A stretch of 64,000 bases of DNA from Aerococcus urinaeequi (GTDB lineage: Bacteria > Bacillota > Bacilli > Lactobacillales > Aerococcaceae). Of the stretch, positions 47,091-58,235 are shown piece after piece (positions within the stretch are counted from its first letter, which is position 1; every line of letters starts with the position of its first letter). The notes below the pieces were generated by a model that did no database searches, had not been told where the DNA came from, and saw only the letters and a list, made by a program, of their open reading frames with translations. The stretch is taken from contig NZ_CP014162.1 in assembly GCF_001543205.1 (NCBI RefSeq), forward strand, positions 682,001 to 746,000, read 5' to 3'. The translations under genes were made by a program, and so were the position numbers.

Positions 47091-49928
47091 TTAATCTTCT
47101 TCTTTGAGTGCTGATACCATTTCCACGTTCTTCAGTTTGTAGTGCATAAAGATCATGACCACAATTGAGAAAGCTAAGGTAATTAAACTTGCATACAGGT
47201 AAGATGGCCATAGGATGACAATCGGGAAGAATACCTGGTCAATGGCAACCGTATTTAAAATGTAGCTTAAAAGGCCATACCCTAAGAAGTTTCCGATAAT
47301 AATCCCAATTACGGTTAAGAATAAAGTTTCTCGGTAGACATACATACTCACCTCAAGTGACCGGAAACCTAGCACTTTAACGGTCGCTAATTCATGCATC
47401 CGCTCTGACACATTAATATTCGTTAATGAGTAAAGGACAATAAAGGCTAATCCACCAGCAGAAATAATTAAGACAACAGTCACCAAATCAAGTGCTGACA
47501 AGGTTTCTTCAAAATCAGTGATTTGCGTTGCATTCAAGCTAGTACCAATCACACCGGTTGCGTCTTTTACTTGATCCATGATTTGCGTTTGGTCTTTTGT
47601 TGATAAATCATTCTCAAATTGGACAAGGGCTGTGTTGTTTTCACTTTCTTCACCAAAGACTGTTTGATAGTAAGCATCTGTCATATATATTTCATGACCT
47701 AGATAGTTGGTGATGACCCCTTTTACAGAAAATTCATAAGGGTCATTATTGGTATCAATTAACGTTACAGTATCCCCTGCTTGTACACCAAGTAAGGATG
47801 CTAATTTAGCAGTAATCAGGATACCCTCATCTGGAAGGGACAGTTGATTTTCTGTATCCAGTTCCTGCATTTGGAAATAATCGCGGTAATTACTGTCTGC
47901 TTTGAATGCCATTACACTCACAATTTGTTGGGTAATCGCATCATCATCTGTCATCAAGATATCTTGGGTTAAAGGTAAGACATCTTCAACGTCATCATTT
48001 TCGCTTAAGTCACTTATCGCTTGATCCCGGTCTTCTTGGCTAGCATCCATATTCAAGGAGATGCTACCATCATACATTTTCACTTGGTTGAATTGCTCAT
48101 CTGGTAAACCGGAAATAGAGTCGGATAAACCAAATCCCGTCACAATCAACATCGCACAGCCAGCAACACCAATAATCGTCATTAAATTACGACCTTTATA
48201 GAGGAAGATGTTCCGCCAGGTAATTTTGCCTTGGAAACTCAAACGTGACCAGAATCCTTTAAATCTTTCCAGAAAAATATGTTGACCATTCTTGCCTGTT
48301 GCTGGTTGTAATAGACGGGCCGTTTTCTCATTCAGGGTAGTCCTAGTTGTTAACCAAGCCGGTAAAACGGTTGTTAACAAGGAGATACCCACTGCCAGGG
48401 AAATATCTACAAATTGCCATGTATAAATAATACCTGGTAAGGCGACTGTATTCGCGAAGGCTGACACGATAATATTAGGGAATAGGTAGTTACCAATAGA
48501 AATACCAATAATCATCCCTAAAATAGCCGCAACACCTGCATACATGATGTATTTGGTTTGAATCGTACGTGGACTATAACCTAATGCTTTATAAGTACCG
48601 ATTTGTACGCGTTGCTCCGTCACCATTCGTTGCATATTGGTGAAGGACACTAAGGCTGCAATCAGAAAGAAAATAATTGGGAAGGCTTGGCCAATTGTTG
48701 CCATATTATCCGCATTATTCTCCCAGGCTGTATAACCTGAAACTGCTGAACGGTCATTTATTGAATAAGTGGGTTCACTCAAATCAGCTACTGTTGATTC
48801 AGCATCCGCAATATCCACTTCAGCGTTAGCTAGAGACGATTCTGCTTCTTGGCTTTCACTTTCATAGTCACTTCTAGCTTGGTCAAGTTCACTTTGGGCT
48901 GCATCTAGACTTGATTGGCCGGCCTCTAACTGAGCGGCCACACTAGCCATACCTGCTTGAGCAAGGGATACACCCTCTGGTAATTGCGCTTCAACTTGAC
49001 TTTGTTGTTGGTCCAGGTCATTTTGCCCTGCATCAATTTCTGATTGGGCCTGATTTAATTCACTTTCACCAGAAGTTAATGCTGATCTAGCGGAATCAAT
49101 TTCTTCCTGTCCAGAGGCAATTTCTGACTCAGCTTCTGTTACTTTTTCTTGATAAACTTCACTCGGACGGTCAGCAAAAATATCCTCTATTTCAGCTTGT
49201 TTATCTGCAATTACTTGGTCATATTCATCTGAATAGGCTTCTAAGTCATCAACAGAAGTTACATCAATAGCGATATTGGTGTAAATATCACCTGTAATCA
49301 CGTTAGGATCTACAACTGCGAAACCGTTTAATTGACCGTCCCCAATAGCAGAAGCTCCGCGACTAATATTTGTAATTTGCAGGGGTGAATTTACGTAGCC
49401 GACAATGGTAAAGGTCTCACCCGAAAGAGTTGGGGCACCACTTTCATTGTCTTCTGAGTTGACACCTAAATCAGTTAAACTGATTTCTTGTCCAATTTGG
49501 TAGTTTTCATCATTGGCTAATTGGTTATCAATGGCGATTTCATCGGTTGCTTCAGGTAACCGCCCTTCTTGGACATCAAATTGGTTGATATCTGATGTTT
49601 CATTGAAGTTTGGATAGAAACGAACTAAATCATTACTCGTAGCAATCTGACGGTCAACATAGCCATAAGGTTGATATTCAATATCTTCCACATCTTCTAA
49701 TAAGGCTAAATCATCCTCACCAAGTCCCATGGTTGACTGAATAGACATATCTTCTAAGTTAGTTTGGTTAAAATACTTGTCCGCTATTGCAATCATATCC
49801 GGCGCAGCAGCTCGAATCCCTACGAAAAAACCTGTGCCTAGTGCAATAATCAATAAGAGGGCTAAAAATCGTCCCAGGGTATGTTTGATCTCACGAAAAC
49901 CATCCAACCATATTTTTTTATTTTTCAT
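47091..49928 (-). CDS. FtsX-type ABC transporter permease with large coiled-coil extracytoplasmic domain
   Basis: The 945-residue permease is a MacB/FtsX-like mechanotransmission protein. An N-terminal helix is followed by a long outside region; residues about 250-370 are a coiled coil rich in Glu, Gln, Ser and Ala, with repeating SALTSGESELNQAQSEI-like steps. Three transmembrane helices with AYKALGYSPRTIQTKYIMYA follow, then a second outside domain, and a C-terminal FtsX domain (ATVKVLGFRSLEVSMYVYRE). This double-FtsX layout occurs in lipoprotein- or peptide-related exporters. Eleven bases separate it from its ATPase gene; substrate unknown. Confidence 0.85.
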   Translation of the reverse strand: MKNKKIWLDGFREIKHTLGRFLALLLIIALGTGFFVGIRAAAPDMIAIADKYFNQTNLEDMSIQSTMGLGEDDLALLEDVEDIEYQPYGYVDRQIATSNDLVRFYPNFNETSDINQFDVQEGRLPEATDEIAIDNQLANDENYQIGQEISLTDLGVNSEDNESGAPTLSGETFTIVGYVNSPLQITNISRGASAIGDGQLNGFAVVDPNVITGDIYTNIAIDVTSVDDLEAYSDEYDQVIADKQAEIEDIFADRPSEVYQEKVTEAESEIASGQEEIDSARSALTSGESELNQAQSEIDAGQNDLDQQQSQVEAQLPEGVSLAQAGMASVAAQLEAGQSSLDAAQSELDQARSDYESESQEAESSLANAEVDIADAESTVADLSEPTYSINDRSAVSGYTAWENNADNMATIGQAFPIIFFLIAALVSFTNMQRMVTEQRVQIGTYKALGYSPRTIQTKYIMYAGVAAILGMIIGISIGNYLFPNIIVSAFANTVALPGIIYTWQFVDISLAVGISLLTTVLPAWLTTRTTLNEKTARLLQPATGKNGQHIFLERFKGFWSRLSFQGKITWRNIFLYKGRNLMTIIGVAGCAMLIVTGFGLSDSISGLPDEQFNQVKMYDGSISLNMDASQEDRDQAISDLSENDDVEDVLPLTQDILMTDDDAITQQIVSVMAFKADSNYRDYFQMQELDTENQLSLPDEGILITAKLASLLGVQAGDTVTLIDTNNDPYEFSVKGVITNYLGHEIYMTDAYYQTVFGEESENNTALVQFENDLSTKDQTQIMDQVKDATGVIGTSLNATQITDFEETLSALDLVTVVLIISAGGLAFIVLYSLTNINVSERMHELATVKVLGFRSLEVSMYVYRETLFLTVIGIIIGNFLGYGLLSYILNTVAIDQVFFPIVILWPSYLYASLITLAFSIVVMIFMHYKLKNVEMVSALKEED

Positions 49929-49938
49929 TCACTACCAC

Positions 49939-50640
49939 CTACCATTCAATATCTTGAATCGGCACTGGTTGCTCATTTAATTCCTGTGATGAAACAGTCC
50001 CATCATTGATTTTGATGACACGGTCAGCCATTGGGGCAATCGCTTGGTTATGGGTGATGACAACAACAGTTGTCCCCTGTTCATTGGTTAAGTCTTGTAG
50101 AAAGCCTAAAACCTTTTTCCCAGTTTCATAATCTAAGGCACCAGTTGGCTCATCACAAAGGAGTAGTTTAGGATTCTTAGCAATTGCCCGAGCAATAGAT
50201 ACGCGTTGTTGCTCTCCCCCAGATAATTGTGATGGGAAATTGTCTTTACGATGGTATAAACCAACCCCCTGTAAGGCATCCTTAGCTGCAAGTGAATTAT
50301 CTGAAATTTCTTCTGATACCTCTACATTTTCAATAGCCGTCAAATTAGGGATTAAGTTATAATTTTGGAAAATGAACCCCACTTCGTCACGCCGGTATTC
50401 GGTTAACCCTTTCTCGTCATACGAAGCGATGTTTTTATCTGCTACTAAAACTTCGCCCGAAGTTACTGCATCCATACCACCCAAAATATTTAATAATGTT
50501 GATTTTCCAGCACCAGATGGTCCCAAAATAACCACAAATTCGCCTTCTTCAATTTCTAAATTGACATGATCATTGGCTAAAATCGCCGTATTCCCTGTCC
50601 CATATTGTTTTACAACATCCTTTAAGTGGATATAGGCCAT
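49939..50640 (-). CDS. ABC transporter ATP-binding protein (MacB/LolD type)
   Basis: The 233-residue ATPase has Walker [18 protein letters not shown]-loop [10 protein letters not shown], signature [14 protein letters not shown], Walker [12 protein letters not shown] and H-loop [10 protein letters not shown]. It is the partner of the FtsX-type permease gene directly downstream. This class powers shape changes in the permease rather than classical transport through the membrane. No BceRS-type two-component genes adjoin it. Confidence 0.9.
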   Translation of the reverse strand: MAYIHLKDVVKQYGTGNTAILANDHVNLEIEEGEFVVILGPSGAGKSTLLNILGGMDAVTSGEVLVADKNIASYDEKGLTEYRRDEVGFIFQNYNLIPNLTAIENVEVSEEISDNSLAAKDALQGVGLYHRKDNFPSQLSGGEQQRVSIARAIAKNPKLLLCDEPTGALDYETGKKVLGFLQDLTNEQGTTVVVITHNQAIAPMADRVIKINDGTVSSQELNEQPVPIQDIEW

Positions 50641-50874
50641 TATACAACACCATACTTTCCTTTTTTTATTTACCCTAATTCTTCGTCTTTACTCCCAATC
50701 ATCCTTAATCATAAACTATTTGGTCAAGAAAAATCAAAGAATCGGGATATTTAATTTAAGTTATTTAAATAATCTATGAGGTAGATGATTTTGATAAAGA
50801 TATAAATTTACTTATCTGTATGTTTAATAATTATTCATCAGTCCGATTTAACCTAGCGTCTCTTTTTCCCAATC

Positions 50875-50916
50875 AAAAAAGCCCCTAAAGTAGCTTGTCA
50901 TGTCTACTTCAAGGGA
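50875..50916 (-). terminator. Terminator of the formaldehyde detoxification operon
   Basis: CCCTTGAAGTAG pairs with CTACTTTAGGGG, then TTTTTTGATT on the minus strand. Confidence 0.85.
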
Positions 50917-50929
50917 CGTCATTGTTATG

Positions 50930-51763
50930 TTATTTTAAATGTTGTTTGTGGAAGGCGAAGTGGTCTTCTAGGAAGCTGGCGATGAAGTAGTAGCTATGGT
51001 CATAGCCTTCTACTTTTTGATAATTGACTGCTTGACCATTTTCCTTGGTGTTTTCGAGGAAATGGCTTTCGTCTAATTGTTCTGGATAGAATTCATCTTG
51101 GCTACCTTGAGTGATTAGAATTGACGGCGCGTCAACGTCTTTAATCAGTTCTGTGGCATCCCATTCTTTCCAAGCTTCCTCATTTTCACCTAGATAAGTT
51201 GTGAAGGCTTTAATCCCCCACGGCACTTGGCTTGGGTTTAGAATGGGTGCAAAGGCAGAGATGGCTTTGAAGCGGTTGGCGTTTTTCAAGCCAATAACTA
51301 AGGCGCCGTGTCCGCCCATTGAGTGGCCCATAATACTTTCTTTGCCCGCATAATGAGGAATTAAATCGGCTGCAATTTGACCTAATTCATTCACCAGATA
51401 ATCATACATTTTGTAGTGATTAGCCCACGGTTCTTGTGTGGCATTCAAATAGAATCCTGCCCCTTGACCAAGGTCATAAGCGTCGTCATCAGCAATATCC
51501 TCTCCGCGTGGTGAGGTGTCTGGAATCAAAACGGCCACTTGGTGTTGTTCAGCTAATCTTTGAAAACCACTTTTTTGACTAAAGTTATCGTCTGTACAAG
51601 TTAAACCGGATAAAAACCAAACTAGCGGGATTTCTTGCCCTTCTTCGTTAGATGGCAAGAATAGACTAAAGGTCATGTCACATTGTAAGGTCTTTGAGAA
51701 ATGGCGGTATTTGCGGTGTTCACCGCCAAAGGCACGATTGCTAGCAATCATTTCTAAAGTCAT
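50930..51763 (-). CDS. fghA: S-formylglutathione hydrolase (esterase D)
   Basis: The 277-residue alpha/beta hydrolase cleaves S-formylglutathione to formate and thiol. Its nucleophile elbow is GHSMGGHGAL (Ser near 147), acidic residue in LITQGSQDEFYPEQ and His in EGYDHSYYF. The early segment CTDDNFSQKSGFQRLA is a strong family mark. It follows the class III alcohol dehydrogenase gene by six bases in one operon, the classical pairing for formaldehyde removal. Confidence 0.92.
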   Translation of the reverse strand: MTLEMIASNRAFGGEHRKYRHFSKTLQCDMTFSLFLPSNEEGQEIPLVWFLSGLTCTDDNFSQKSGFQRLAEQHQVAVLIPDTSPRGEDIADDDAYDLGQGAGFYLNATQEPWANHYKMYDYLVNELGQIAADLIPHYAGKESIMGHSMGGHGALVIGLKNANRFKAISAFAPILNPSQVPWGIKAFTTYLGENEEAWKEWDATELIKDVDAPSILITQGSQDEFYPEQLDESHFLENTKENGQAVNYQKVEGYDHSYYFIASFLEDHFAFHKQHLK

Positions 51764-51769
51764 TTTTCA

Positions 51770-52885
<1,116 letters not shown>

Positions 52886-53224
52886 TCAAATTCCTACTTT
52901 CTGTTGTGCTTTTTCAATTACTTGTATTACCATAATTACATACTACCATTTATAGCACAATACTGACATTTATATCACTATATCATTTTTTGGAAAAAGG
53001 ACTTCCGGATTTGAAGCTGATGATTCATTTTTCAAGAATTGAAGTTGGTCAAGAAGTAAATCTTTATATAAAATCGACGACAAACTTTAGTAGTGTGCAA
53101 AATATATTTTTTGTAAAAAATGGTGACCACCTGTTAAAAAAACGACATTAGAAAACAAGGTCATCATTTTTTCTCGACATCATCAGACTGTTAGGTGGGG
53201 GCACACCTTACAGAATGAGTCGTC
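52886..53224. other. Intergenic region upstream of adhC
   Basis: About 340 bases with no gene. Two similar blocks (ACATTTATATCACTATATC and CATTTATAGCAC) near 52940-52990 might be regulatory half sites for the formaldehyde operon, but this is weak. Confidence 0.35.
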
Positions 53225-53255
53225 AAAAAAGCCCTCAGAAAAATTTTCTGAGGGC
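53225..53255 (-). terminator. Terminator of the methyltransferase gene
   Basis: GCCCTCAGAAAA pairs with TTTTCTGAGGGC, followed by six T on the minus strand. Confidence 0.9.
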
Positions 53256-53320
53256 GGTCCCATTGCATTCAATGGTATGATAGAGAAAGCGTAAGCTGAA
53301 GGCTTACAAGTTAATCTTTA

Positions 53321-54541
53321 TTATAATTTTTGGAAGATTTCTACTTTTAGGTAGTCACTTTCCGGGTTACCTTTTGGTGCCGGGAAGTCGACTGGTAAGC
53401 CAAAGTCAGCTACAGGCATGATGTCCACGCGTGCGTCATCTGAACCTTCACCGATCTGTTTAATGAAATCTTCTTTAGTCATGTTGGCGGCATTTGTTGA
53501 ACTTACCAAGTAACCGCCTGTGTTTAAGATTGATAATGCTGAAGCAACTAGGTTGCGGTAGTCTTTACTTGCTTGGAAAGTGTGTTTTTTCGTACGTGAG
53601 AATGATGGTGGATCAAGGACCACGATGTCAAAACGTAGATCATGTGTTTTGGCATAATCTAAGTAGTTGAATACATCCATCACGCGGACTTTGTGTTGGT
53701 CACCGATTTCTAAACCATTCGCTTGGAATTGTTCTTGCGTTAATTGTAGGCTTCGTTTTGCAACATCAACACTCATCGTTTCAGCTGCCCCACCTAGTGC
53801 TGCAGCGACAGAGAAAGCACCTGTGTATGAGAACAAGTTCAGCAATGATTTACCTGGTGCAATTTCAGTTTGAATGTAGTTACGGACGTTACGTTGGTCA
53901 AGGAAGATCCCTGTCATCCAACCGTCATCAAGACGAACGATGTAGTTTACGCCGTTTTCTTGGATGGTTAAGGTTTCAGGAATATCGCCAGCTAAAACTT
54001 CTGATTGTTTAGCACTGCCTGTACCATCTAAGTTGAATCTGTTTTTCCCAACAATACCTTTAAGTTCTGGGAATACATTGTTTAGGGCTTCTAGGATAAT
54101 GTCTTTGTAGCGGTAAATACCTTCTGAATACCATTGGATCAAGGCGTAACCTGCGTACCAGTCGATTGTGAAACCACCGATGCCGTCACCTTCACCGTTG
54201 AAAATACGGAAGGCAGTGGTCATATCGTCGATTAACAAGGCTTGACGTTGGTTTTTGGCTTCTTGAAGTTTTGCTTGTACGAAATCAAGGTCACCAAGTA
54301 AGCCTGTGTCAGCGTTTTGGTCAGTTGTTAGGATCCAACCAACACCTTTATGTTGCTTGGCCATGTAGCCGTATCCTAGGAATTCGTGGTCGATACCGAT
54401 GATTTCGACTAGTTCACCTTCAGTAAATGATGGTGGATTAACGAAGTCTTTCTCAGTTAAAAGGATTTGTCCTTTTTTCACTTGGACTGTTGCCCATTTA
54501 CGTAGTTCCTTTTTGGGTAATTGTGTGTTTGTTTTAGCCAT
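53321..54541 (-). CDS. Class I SAM-dependent rRNA methyltransferase (RlmI/YwbD-like)
   Basis: The 406-residue methyltransferase has an N-terminal PUA-like domain (KKGQILLTEKDFVNPPSF), EEHIM-like middle region, and a Rossmann domain with LLNLFSYTGAFSVAAALGG (motif I), DVFNYL and VVLDPPSFSRTKKHTF (motif IV). RlmI makes 5-methylcytidine 1962 in 23S rRNA in E. coli; this Gram-positive relative probably modifies the same region. Its ATG overlaps the end of the vanZ-like gene by eight bases, so it is the last gene in the operon led by the response regulator. GGGAG precedes the start. Confidence 0.85.
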   Translation of the reverse strand: MAKTNTQLPKKELRKWATVQVKKGQILLTEKDFVNPPSFTEGELVEIIGIDHEFLGYGYMAKQHKGVGWILTTDQNADTGLLGDLDFVQAKLQEAKNQRQALLIDDMTTAFRIFNGEGDGIGGFTIDWYAGYALIQWYSEGIYRYKDIILEALNNVFPELKGIVGKNRFNLDGTGSAKQSEVLAGDIPETLTIQENGVNYIVRLDDGWMTGIFLDQRNVRNYIQTEIAPGKSLLNLFSYTGAFSVAAALGGAAETMSVDVAKRSLQLTQEQFQANGLEIGDQHKVRVMDVFNYLDYAKTHDLRFDIVVLDPPSFSRTKKHTFQASKDYRNLVASALSILNTGGYLVSSTNAANMTKEDFIKQIGEGSDDARVDIMPVADFGLPVDFPAPKGNPESDYLKVEIFQKL

Positions 54542-55184
54542 TTGTATTTCTTCTCCCTTTTATATACCTGTTGCTGATTTTCAAAATGTCATAGATCAGG
54601 TAACCGATGATTACCCCTGCGCCATTAAAAATGACGTCATCAATATGACTTACGCCTGTTTCTAAATAAAATTGCATGGTTTCAATTGATACGGAAAATA
54701 ACAATCCCCAAAGTAACGTGATGAAGAAGGCACGCTTCATCTTAAAGATATAGGGGAGCATCATACCAAATGGAAAGAACCAAACAACATTTCCAAAGAA
54801 GTTATACCAGAAGGAAAATGCGGACCCGTTTCTTAACTTAATAGTATCAACCAGTGGTATCCAATTTAATTCATTCAGCGACCGTTCAAAATTGAAGGAC
54901 GCTTGCCACCATTGCCAATCATAACGTAATACGGTTAAATGTACCAACAATATTAAATATATGGCAAAGATAAATTTGATTGCTTCTCTAAACCAGTCAA
55001 TCGAATAATTTGTATTCTTAGACCGTTTATAGAAAATGATTCCTGCTTGAATAACCAGTAAAGCAATCATATAGAAGATGGTTTTATCCAAACTAAACAA
55101 CGATAACTCTACTAAATGGAAATTTAAAATTCTGCCTGCAGAAATGTCTTCTAGCCATATAAGTAACGGCCCTAAAAAATACAT
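54534..55184 (-). CDS. VanZ-family membrane protein
   Basis: The 216-residue protein has five or six transmembrane segments and the VanZ pattern: NWIPLVDTIK, NVVWFFPFGMMLPYI, SIETMQFYLETGVSHIDDVIFNGAGVIIG split by loops. VanZ gives low-level teicoplanin resistance in enterococci; chromosomal relatives have no fixed role. Here it is cotranscribed with a two-component system and overlaps the next gene by eight bases, suggesting a link to envelope stress sensing. Resistance to any given drug cannot be inferred. Confidence 0.85.
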   Translation of the reverse strand: MYFLGPLLIWLEDISAGRILNFHLVELSLFSLDKTIFYMIALLVIQAGIIFYKRSKNTNYSIDWFREAIKFIFAIYLILLVHLTVLRYDWQWWQASFNFERSLNELNWIPLVDTIKLRNGSAFSFWYNFFGNVVWFFPFGMMLPYIFKMKRAFFITLLWGLLFSVSIETMQFYLETGVSHIDDVIFNGAGVIIGYLIYDILKISNRYIKGRRNTNG

Positions 55185-55224
55185 CTTGTTTCAATCCTTT
55201 TGTTACCAGTCGATTGCTTAAAAG

Positions 55225-56667
55225 CTATTCGACCTTATTTTTTTCTGCCAATGTTTCACGGTCGTAAAATACTAGGGTAAATATTGTCCCAACGCCTGCT
55301 TCACTCTCCACGTGGATAGTGGCTTGATGTAATTCAACGAGTTGTTTAACAATCGATAAACCTAAACCAGATTCACCGAATTCATTATTTTTCCGGGAAA
55401 TATCTGCTTTATAGAATCGCTCCCAGATATTTTCGACTTGTTCTTTCGTCATGCCCATACCTGAATCTTTTATTTTAATATAAGTTTCCCCATCTTGAAA
55501 GGCGCTAGACATAAAAATTTCGCCATAATCGGTAAATTGTACCGCATTTTGGGTGATATTGAAGATAATTTGGTGGAATCGGTCATAATCAGCATAAATC
55601 GGCACTTCATCTGGCATATCCAATTCAAATTTGATGTGTTTAACTTTGGCTGTTTCTGATAATTGGAGCGAAATATCCCTTAAAACTTCGGCTGCATTGA
55701 ATTTTGATTTCTTCAATACAATTTCATTGGATCGTATTTTTTCAATATCCAGATTTTCGTTAACTAACCGATTTAATCGGTTGGCTTCCTTATACATCAA
55801 ATCCACAGACCGGTCAATTTTATCTTCAGGCAATACTTTTTGTCTTAATCCTTCTAATAAACCAATCATAGTCGTTAGCGGGGTCCGAATTTCATGGGCC
55901 ACATCCATCATCAATTGACGGCGGATGTTTTCTTGTCGGTCGATTTCCACTTCAGACTCCCTTAAGGCAACCGCCATTTGGTTAAAGTCCTTAGCTAAAT
56001 CATCAAATTCATCAATATTACTGACCTCTAAACGAACCGAATAGTCACCTTGCGCAATTTTTTGGGTGGCCTCCTGGATTCGGCGAATCCGTTTATTTTG
56101 GTATCCGGCAATAATCACTGAAAAGATGACCGCAATAATCAAGGCAATCATGATCCCTTTAACCACATTGTGCACCAGGTTATCAATAATGGCATCGGAT
56201 TGACTAGACGGCACCCCAATAACTAAGTAACCCGCAAAGGACTGGTTTTCTGCATTGGTTAGCGGCATGAAGATGGCTAAGGCATCTCCGACTTTTTCCG
56301 TAAAGCCCATTTCAAAAGTCCGTAAATTCAAGTCATGACCATTTTCTAACGTCTTCAATTCTTCATCCGTCAACTGATTATTTGGAATGGCCACTGCTTC
56401 ATCGGTTGGATAAATCAATTCGTTGTCCGCATTAAAATAGAACAACTTCATATTGGACGACTGCAGTAAGGGTTCCATTGAAGCTAAGAATTCAGGTGAA
56501 ATGGTCTGCCCTGAAATAAAGTGGGCAATGTCATTCAATTGTTGTTCTTGCCTTAGGAGCACCTGGTCCCTTGAAAAAGAAAACAAAGTTACCCCCATGG
56601 CTGCTATGGTCATACCAATGACCACTAGAAAGCTGAGAATTTGTTGGTAAAAAAAGTTCAATTTCAT
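55225..56667 (-). CDS. Sensor histidine kinase
   Basis: The 480-residue kinase has a transmembrane helix near residue 15, an outside sensor region of about 140 residues (with AIPNNQLTDEELKTLENG), a second helix near 175, a HAMP domain (GYQNKRIRRIQEATQKIAQG), then the dimerisation box with His in DVAHEIRTPLTTMIG and an ATPase domain (NITQNAVQF, DSGMGMT, GESGLGLSIVKQL). It is of the OmpR-coupled class. Its ATG follows the response regulator stop by two bases. The signal is unknown. Confidence 0.92.
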   Translation of the reverse strand: MKLNFFYQQILSFLVVIGMTIAAMGVTLFSFSRDQVLLRQEQQLNDIAHFISGQTISPEFLASMEPLLQSSNMKLFYFNADNELIYPTDEAVAIPNNQLTDEELKTLENGHDLNLRTFEMGFTEKVGDALAIFMPLTNAENQSFAGYLVIGVPSSQSDAIIDNLVHNVVKGIMIALIIAVIFSVIIAGYQNKRIRRIQEATQKIAQGDYSVRLEVSNIDEFDDLAKDFNQMAVALRESEVEIDRQENIRRQLMMDVAHEIRTPLTTMIGLLEGLRQKVLPEDKIDRSVDLMYKEANRLNRLVNENLDIEKIRSNEIVLKKSKFNAAEVLRDISLQLSETAKVKHIKFELDMPDEVPIYADYDRFHQIIFNITQNAVQFTDYGEIFMSSAFQDGETYIKIKDSGMGMTKEQVENIWERFYKADISRKNNEFGESGLGLSIVKQLVELHQATIHVESEAGVGTIFTLVFYDRETLAEKNKVE

Positions 56668-56669
56668 TG

Positions 56670-57395
56670 TTAAACACCGGTTTCGTCGAATTTATAGCCT
56701 ACTCCCCAGACTGTTTGAATAAGTTGAGGCCCATACTCTTCCATTTTTTGACGTAGCTTTTTAATGTGGGCATCTACTGTACGCTCATCCCCGTAGAATG
56801 GGTCTTCCCATAGCGTTGTCAGTAAGTGTTCCCGTGTGAATACTTGTTTTGGACGACGAGCCAACAATTGTAGAATTTCAAATTCTTTTGGTGTTAAATG
56901 TTGAATTAATTGGTCTTTATAGAAGGCTTCACGGTTTTGGCTGTTGATCCGGATAAATTCTGTTTGGATGTCAAATTGGTCCGCATTGCCCTTTTCCTCT
57001 GTGGCTTCAACTGATGATTCAGACAATTGGCTACGGCGGTATAATGCACGCATCCGGGCCATAAAGGTGATTGGGTCAAAGGGTTTGGTCACGTAATCAT
57101 CGGCACCAAGGCCTAAACCAAGGACTTGCTCGCTTTCTGCGTCACGAGCAGTCAGCATGATAATTGGTACTTGTTTATTTTGTTGGCGGATGTCCCGACA
57201 GATTTGAATCCCATCTTTACTTGGTAAGTTTAAATCCAAAATCACCATTTCAATCGTTTCCTCGTTAGCTAAATAGTGTTGCCAGCCCTCTTCACCATCT
57301 TGGATAAACGTCGCTTCCCAGTCTTTTTGTTGTTCAAAAAACATACTCATCATCTCTGCAACACTTTCGTTATCTTCAATCATCAAGATGTTCAT
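56670..57395 (-). CDS. OmpR-family response regulator
   Basis: The 241-residue regulator has a receiver domain with phospho-acceptor Asp in VILDLNLPSKDG, the Thr in MLTARD and Lys in YVTKPF. A winged-helix DNA-binding domain follows (HLTPKEFEILQLLARRPKQV, RTVDAHIKKLRQKM, WGVGYKF). The start is ATG at 57395, eight bases after GGAGG; a longer frame to 57419 has no ribosome site. Leads the operon with the kinase, VanZ-like protein and rRNA methyltransferase. Confidence 0.93.
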   Translation of the reverse strand: MNILMIEDNESVAEMMSMFFEQQKDWEATFIQDGEEGWQHYLANEETIEMVILDLNLPSKDGIQICRDIRQQNKQVPIIMLTARDAESEQVLGLGLGADDYVTKPFDPITFMARMRALYRRSQLSESSVEATEEKGNADQFDIQTEFIRINSQNREAFYKDQLIQHLTPKEFEILQLLARRPKQVFTREHLLTTLWEDPFYGDERTVDAHIKKLRQKMEEYGPQLIQTVWGVGYKFDETGV

Positions 57396-57583
57396 GTTTT
57401 CGTCCTCCTTATAAGTCAAATTATTCCTTTAATATATAGTCCGGCGCTACTATTGGGTGGTTTAGGGCAGAATCTCTATTCTCCTATATTGTACCCTAAA
57501 ATACCTAACGACCGGCTATCTTTACCTATCTTTTGGTTTAATTTTATAAAATATCAAAAAAATATGAACTTTTTTGGGGGAAT

Positions 57584-57592
57584 TGGCGAATA
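57584..57592 (+). promoter_or_regulatory. Possible competence (CIN-box-like) promoter of ssb
   Basis: GGCGAATA keeps the CGAATA half of the streptococcal competence sigma-factor box TACGAATA, and lies about 65 bases before the ssb start. The match is partial. Confidence 0.3.
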
Positions 57593-57657
57593 AATACGTA
57601 TGTAATAGATTGGAGGGACAACCTCTAGTTGAGTCAGAAACCTTAGGAGGATGAAAA

Positions 57658-58038
57658 ATGAATCAAGTGCAATTAATCGGACGTTTAGCCAGAGAAGTCA
57701 CCCTAACTGAAATTTCAAACGACCGACAAGTGGTCAACAACGCAGTAGCCATTAACCGTAAAGGGAAAGATGGGACTGACCATGTCGACTTTATCCCTAT
57801 TACCGCTTGGAACGGGACGGCTAAACTCATTGATACCTACATGCAAAAAGGCGATGAATTAGCGGTTGTTGGTCAATTGCGTATGCGTCAGTTTGAAAAT
57901 AAACAAGGTCAAAACGCCTCAACAATTGAGGTGCAAGTATCTGAAGTGACTTTCCTTCGTAAGAAAATGGGCATTGATCAACCGCAAAACCCTGCCGAAC
58001 AATTAATGACCAATATCGAAACCCTGATTTTAGATTAA
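57658..58038 (+). CDS. Single-stranded DNA-binding protein, short paralogue lacking the acidic tip
   Basis: The 126-residue protein has a complete SSB OB fold (MNQVQLIGRLAREVTLTEIS, HVDFIPITAWNGTAKLIDTY, GDELAVVGQLRMRQFENKQG). It ends NIETLILD and lacks the Pro-Phe acidic C-terminal tip (DDDIPF) used by the housekeeping SSB to recruit partners. It resembles SsbB-type proteins induced in natural competence in Bacillus and streptococci. AGGAGG is close upstream. Divergent from the two-component operon. Confidence 0.88.
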   Translation: MNQVQLIGRLAREVTLTEISNDRQVVNNAVAINRKGKDGTDHVDFIPITAWNGTAKLIDTYMQKGDELAVVGQLRMRQFENKQGQNASTIEVQVSEVTFLRKKMGIDQPQNPAEQLMTNIETLILD

Positions 58039-58235
58039 TCAAGATAGCAAACTATACTAGCTCAATTTAAATTTGGCCCCATCCTGATTTAGATAGGTCC
58101 CACACTTTCCAGTAGAAAAATGTTCCAGTACAATAGACTTATAGAAAAACTTTTATATAGACTTGAATTCAGGCGTTTAATAAAAGCTATTAGTGAAACT
58201 ATTGTAGAACACATTCTGGTTAGGGGGAAGCAAGT

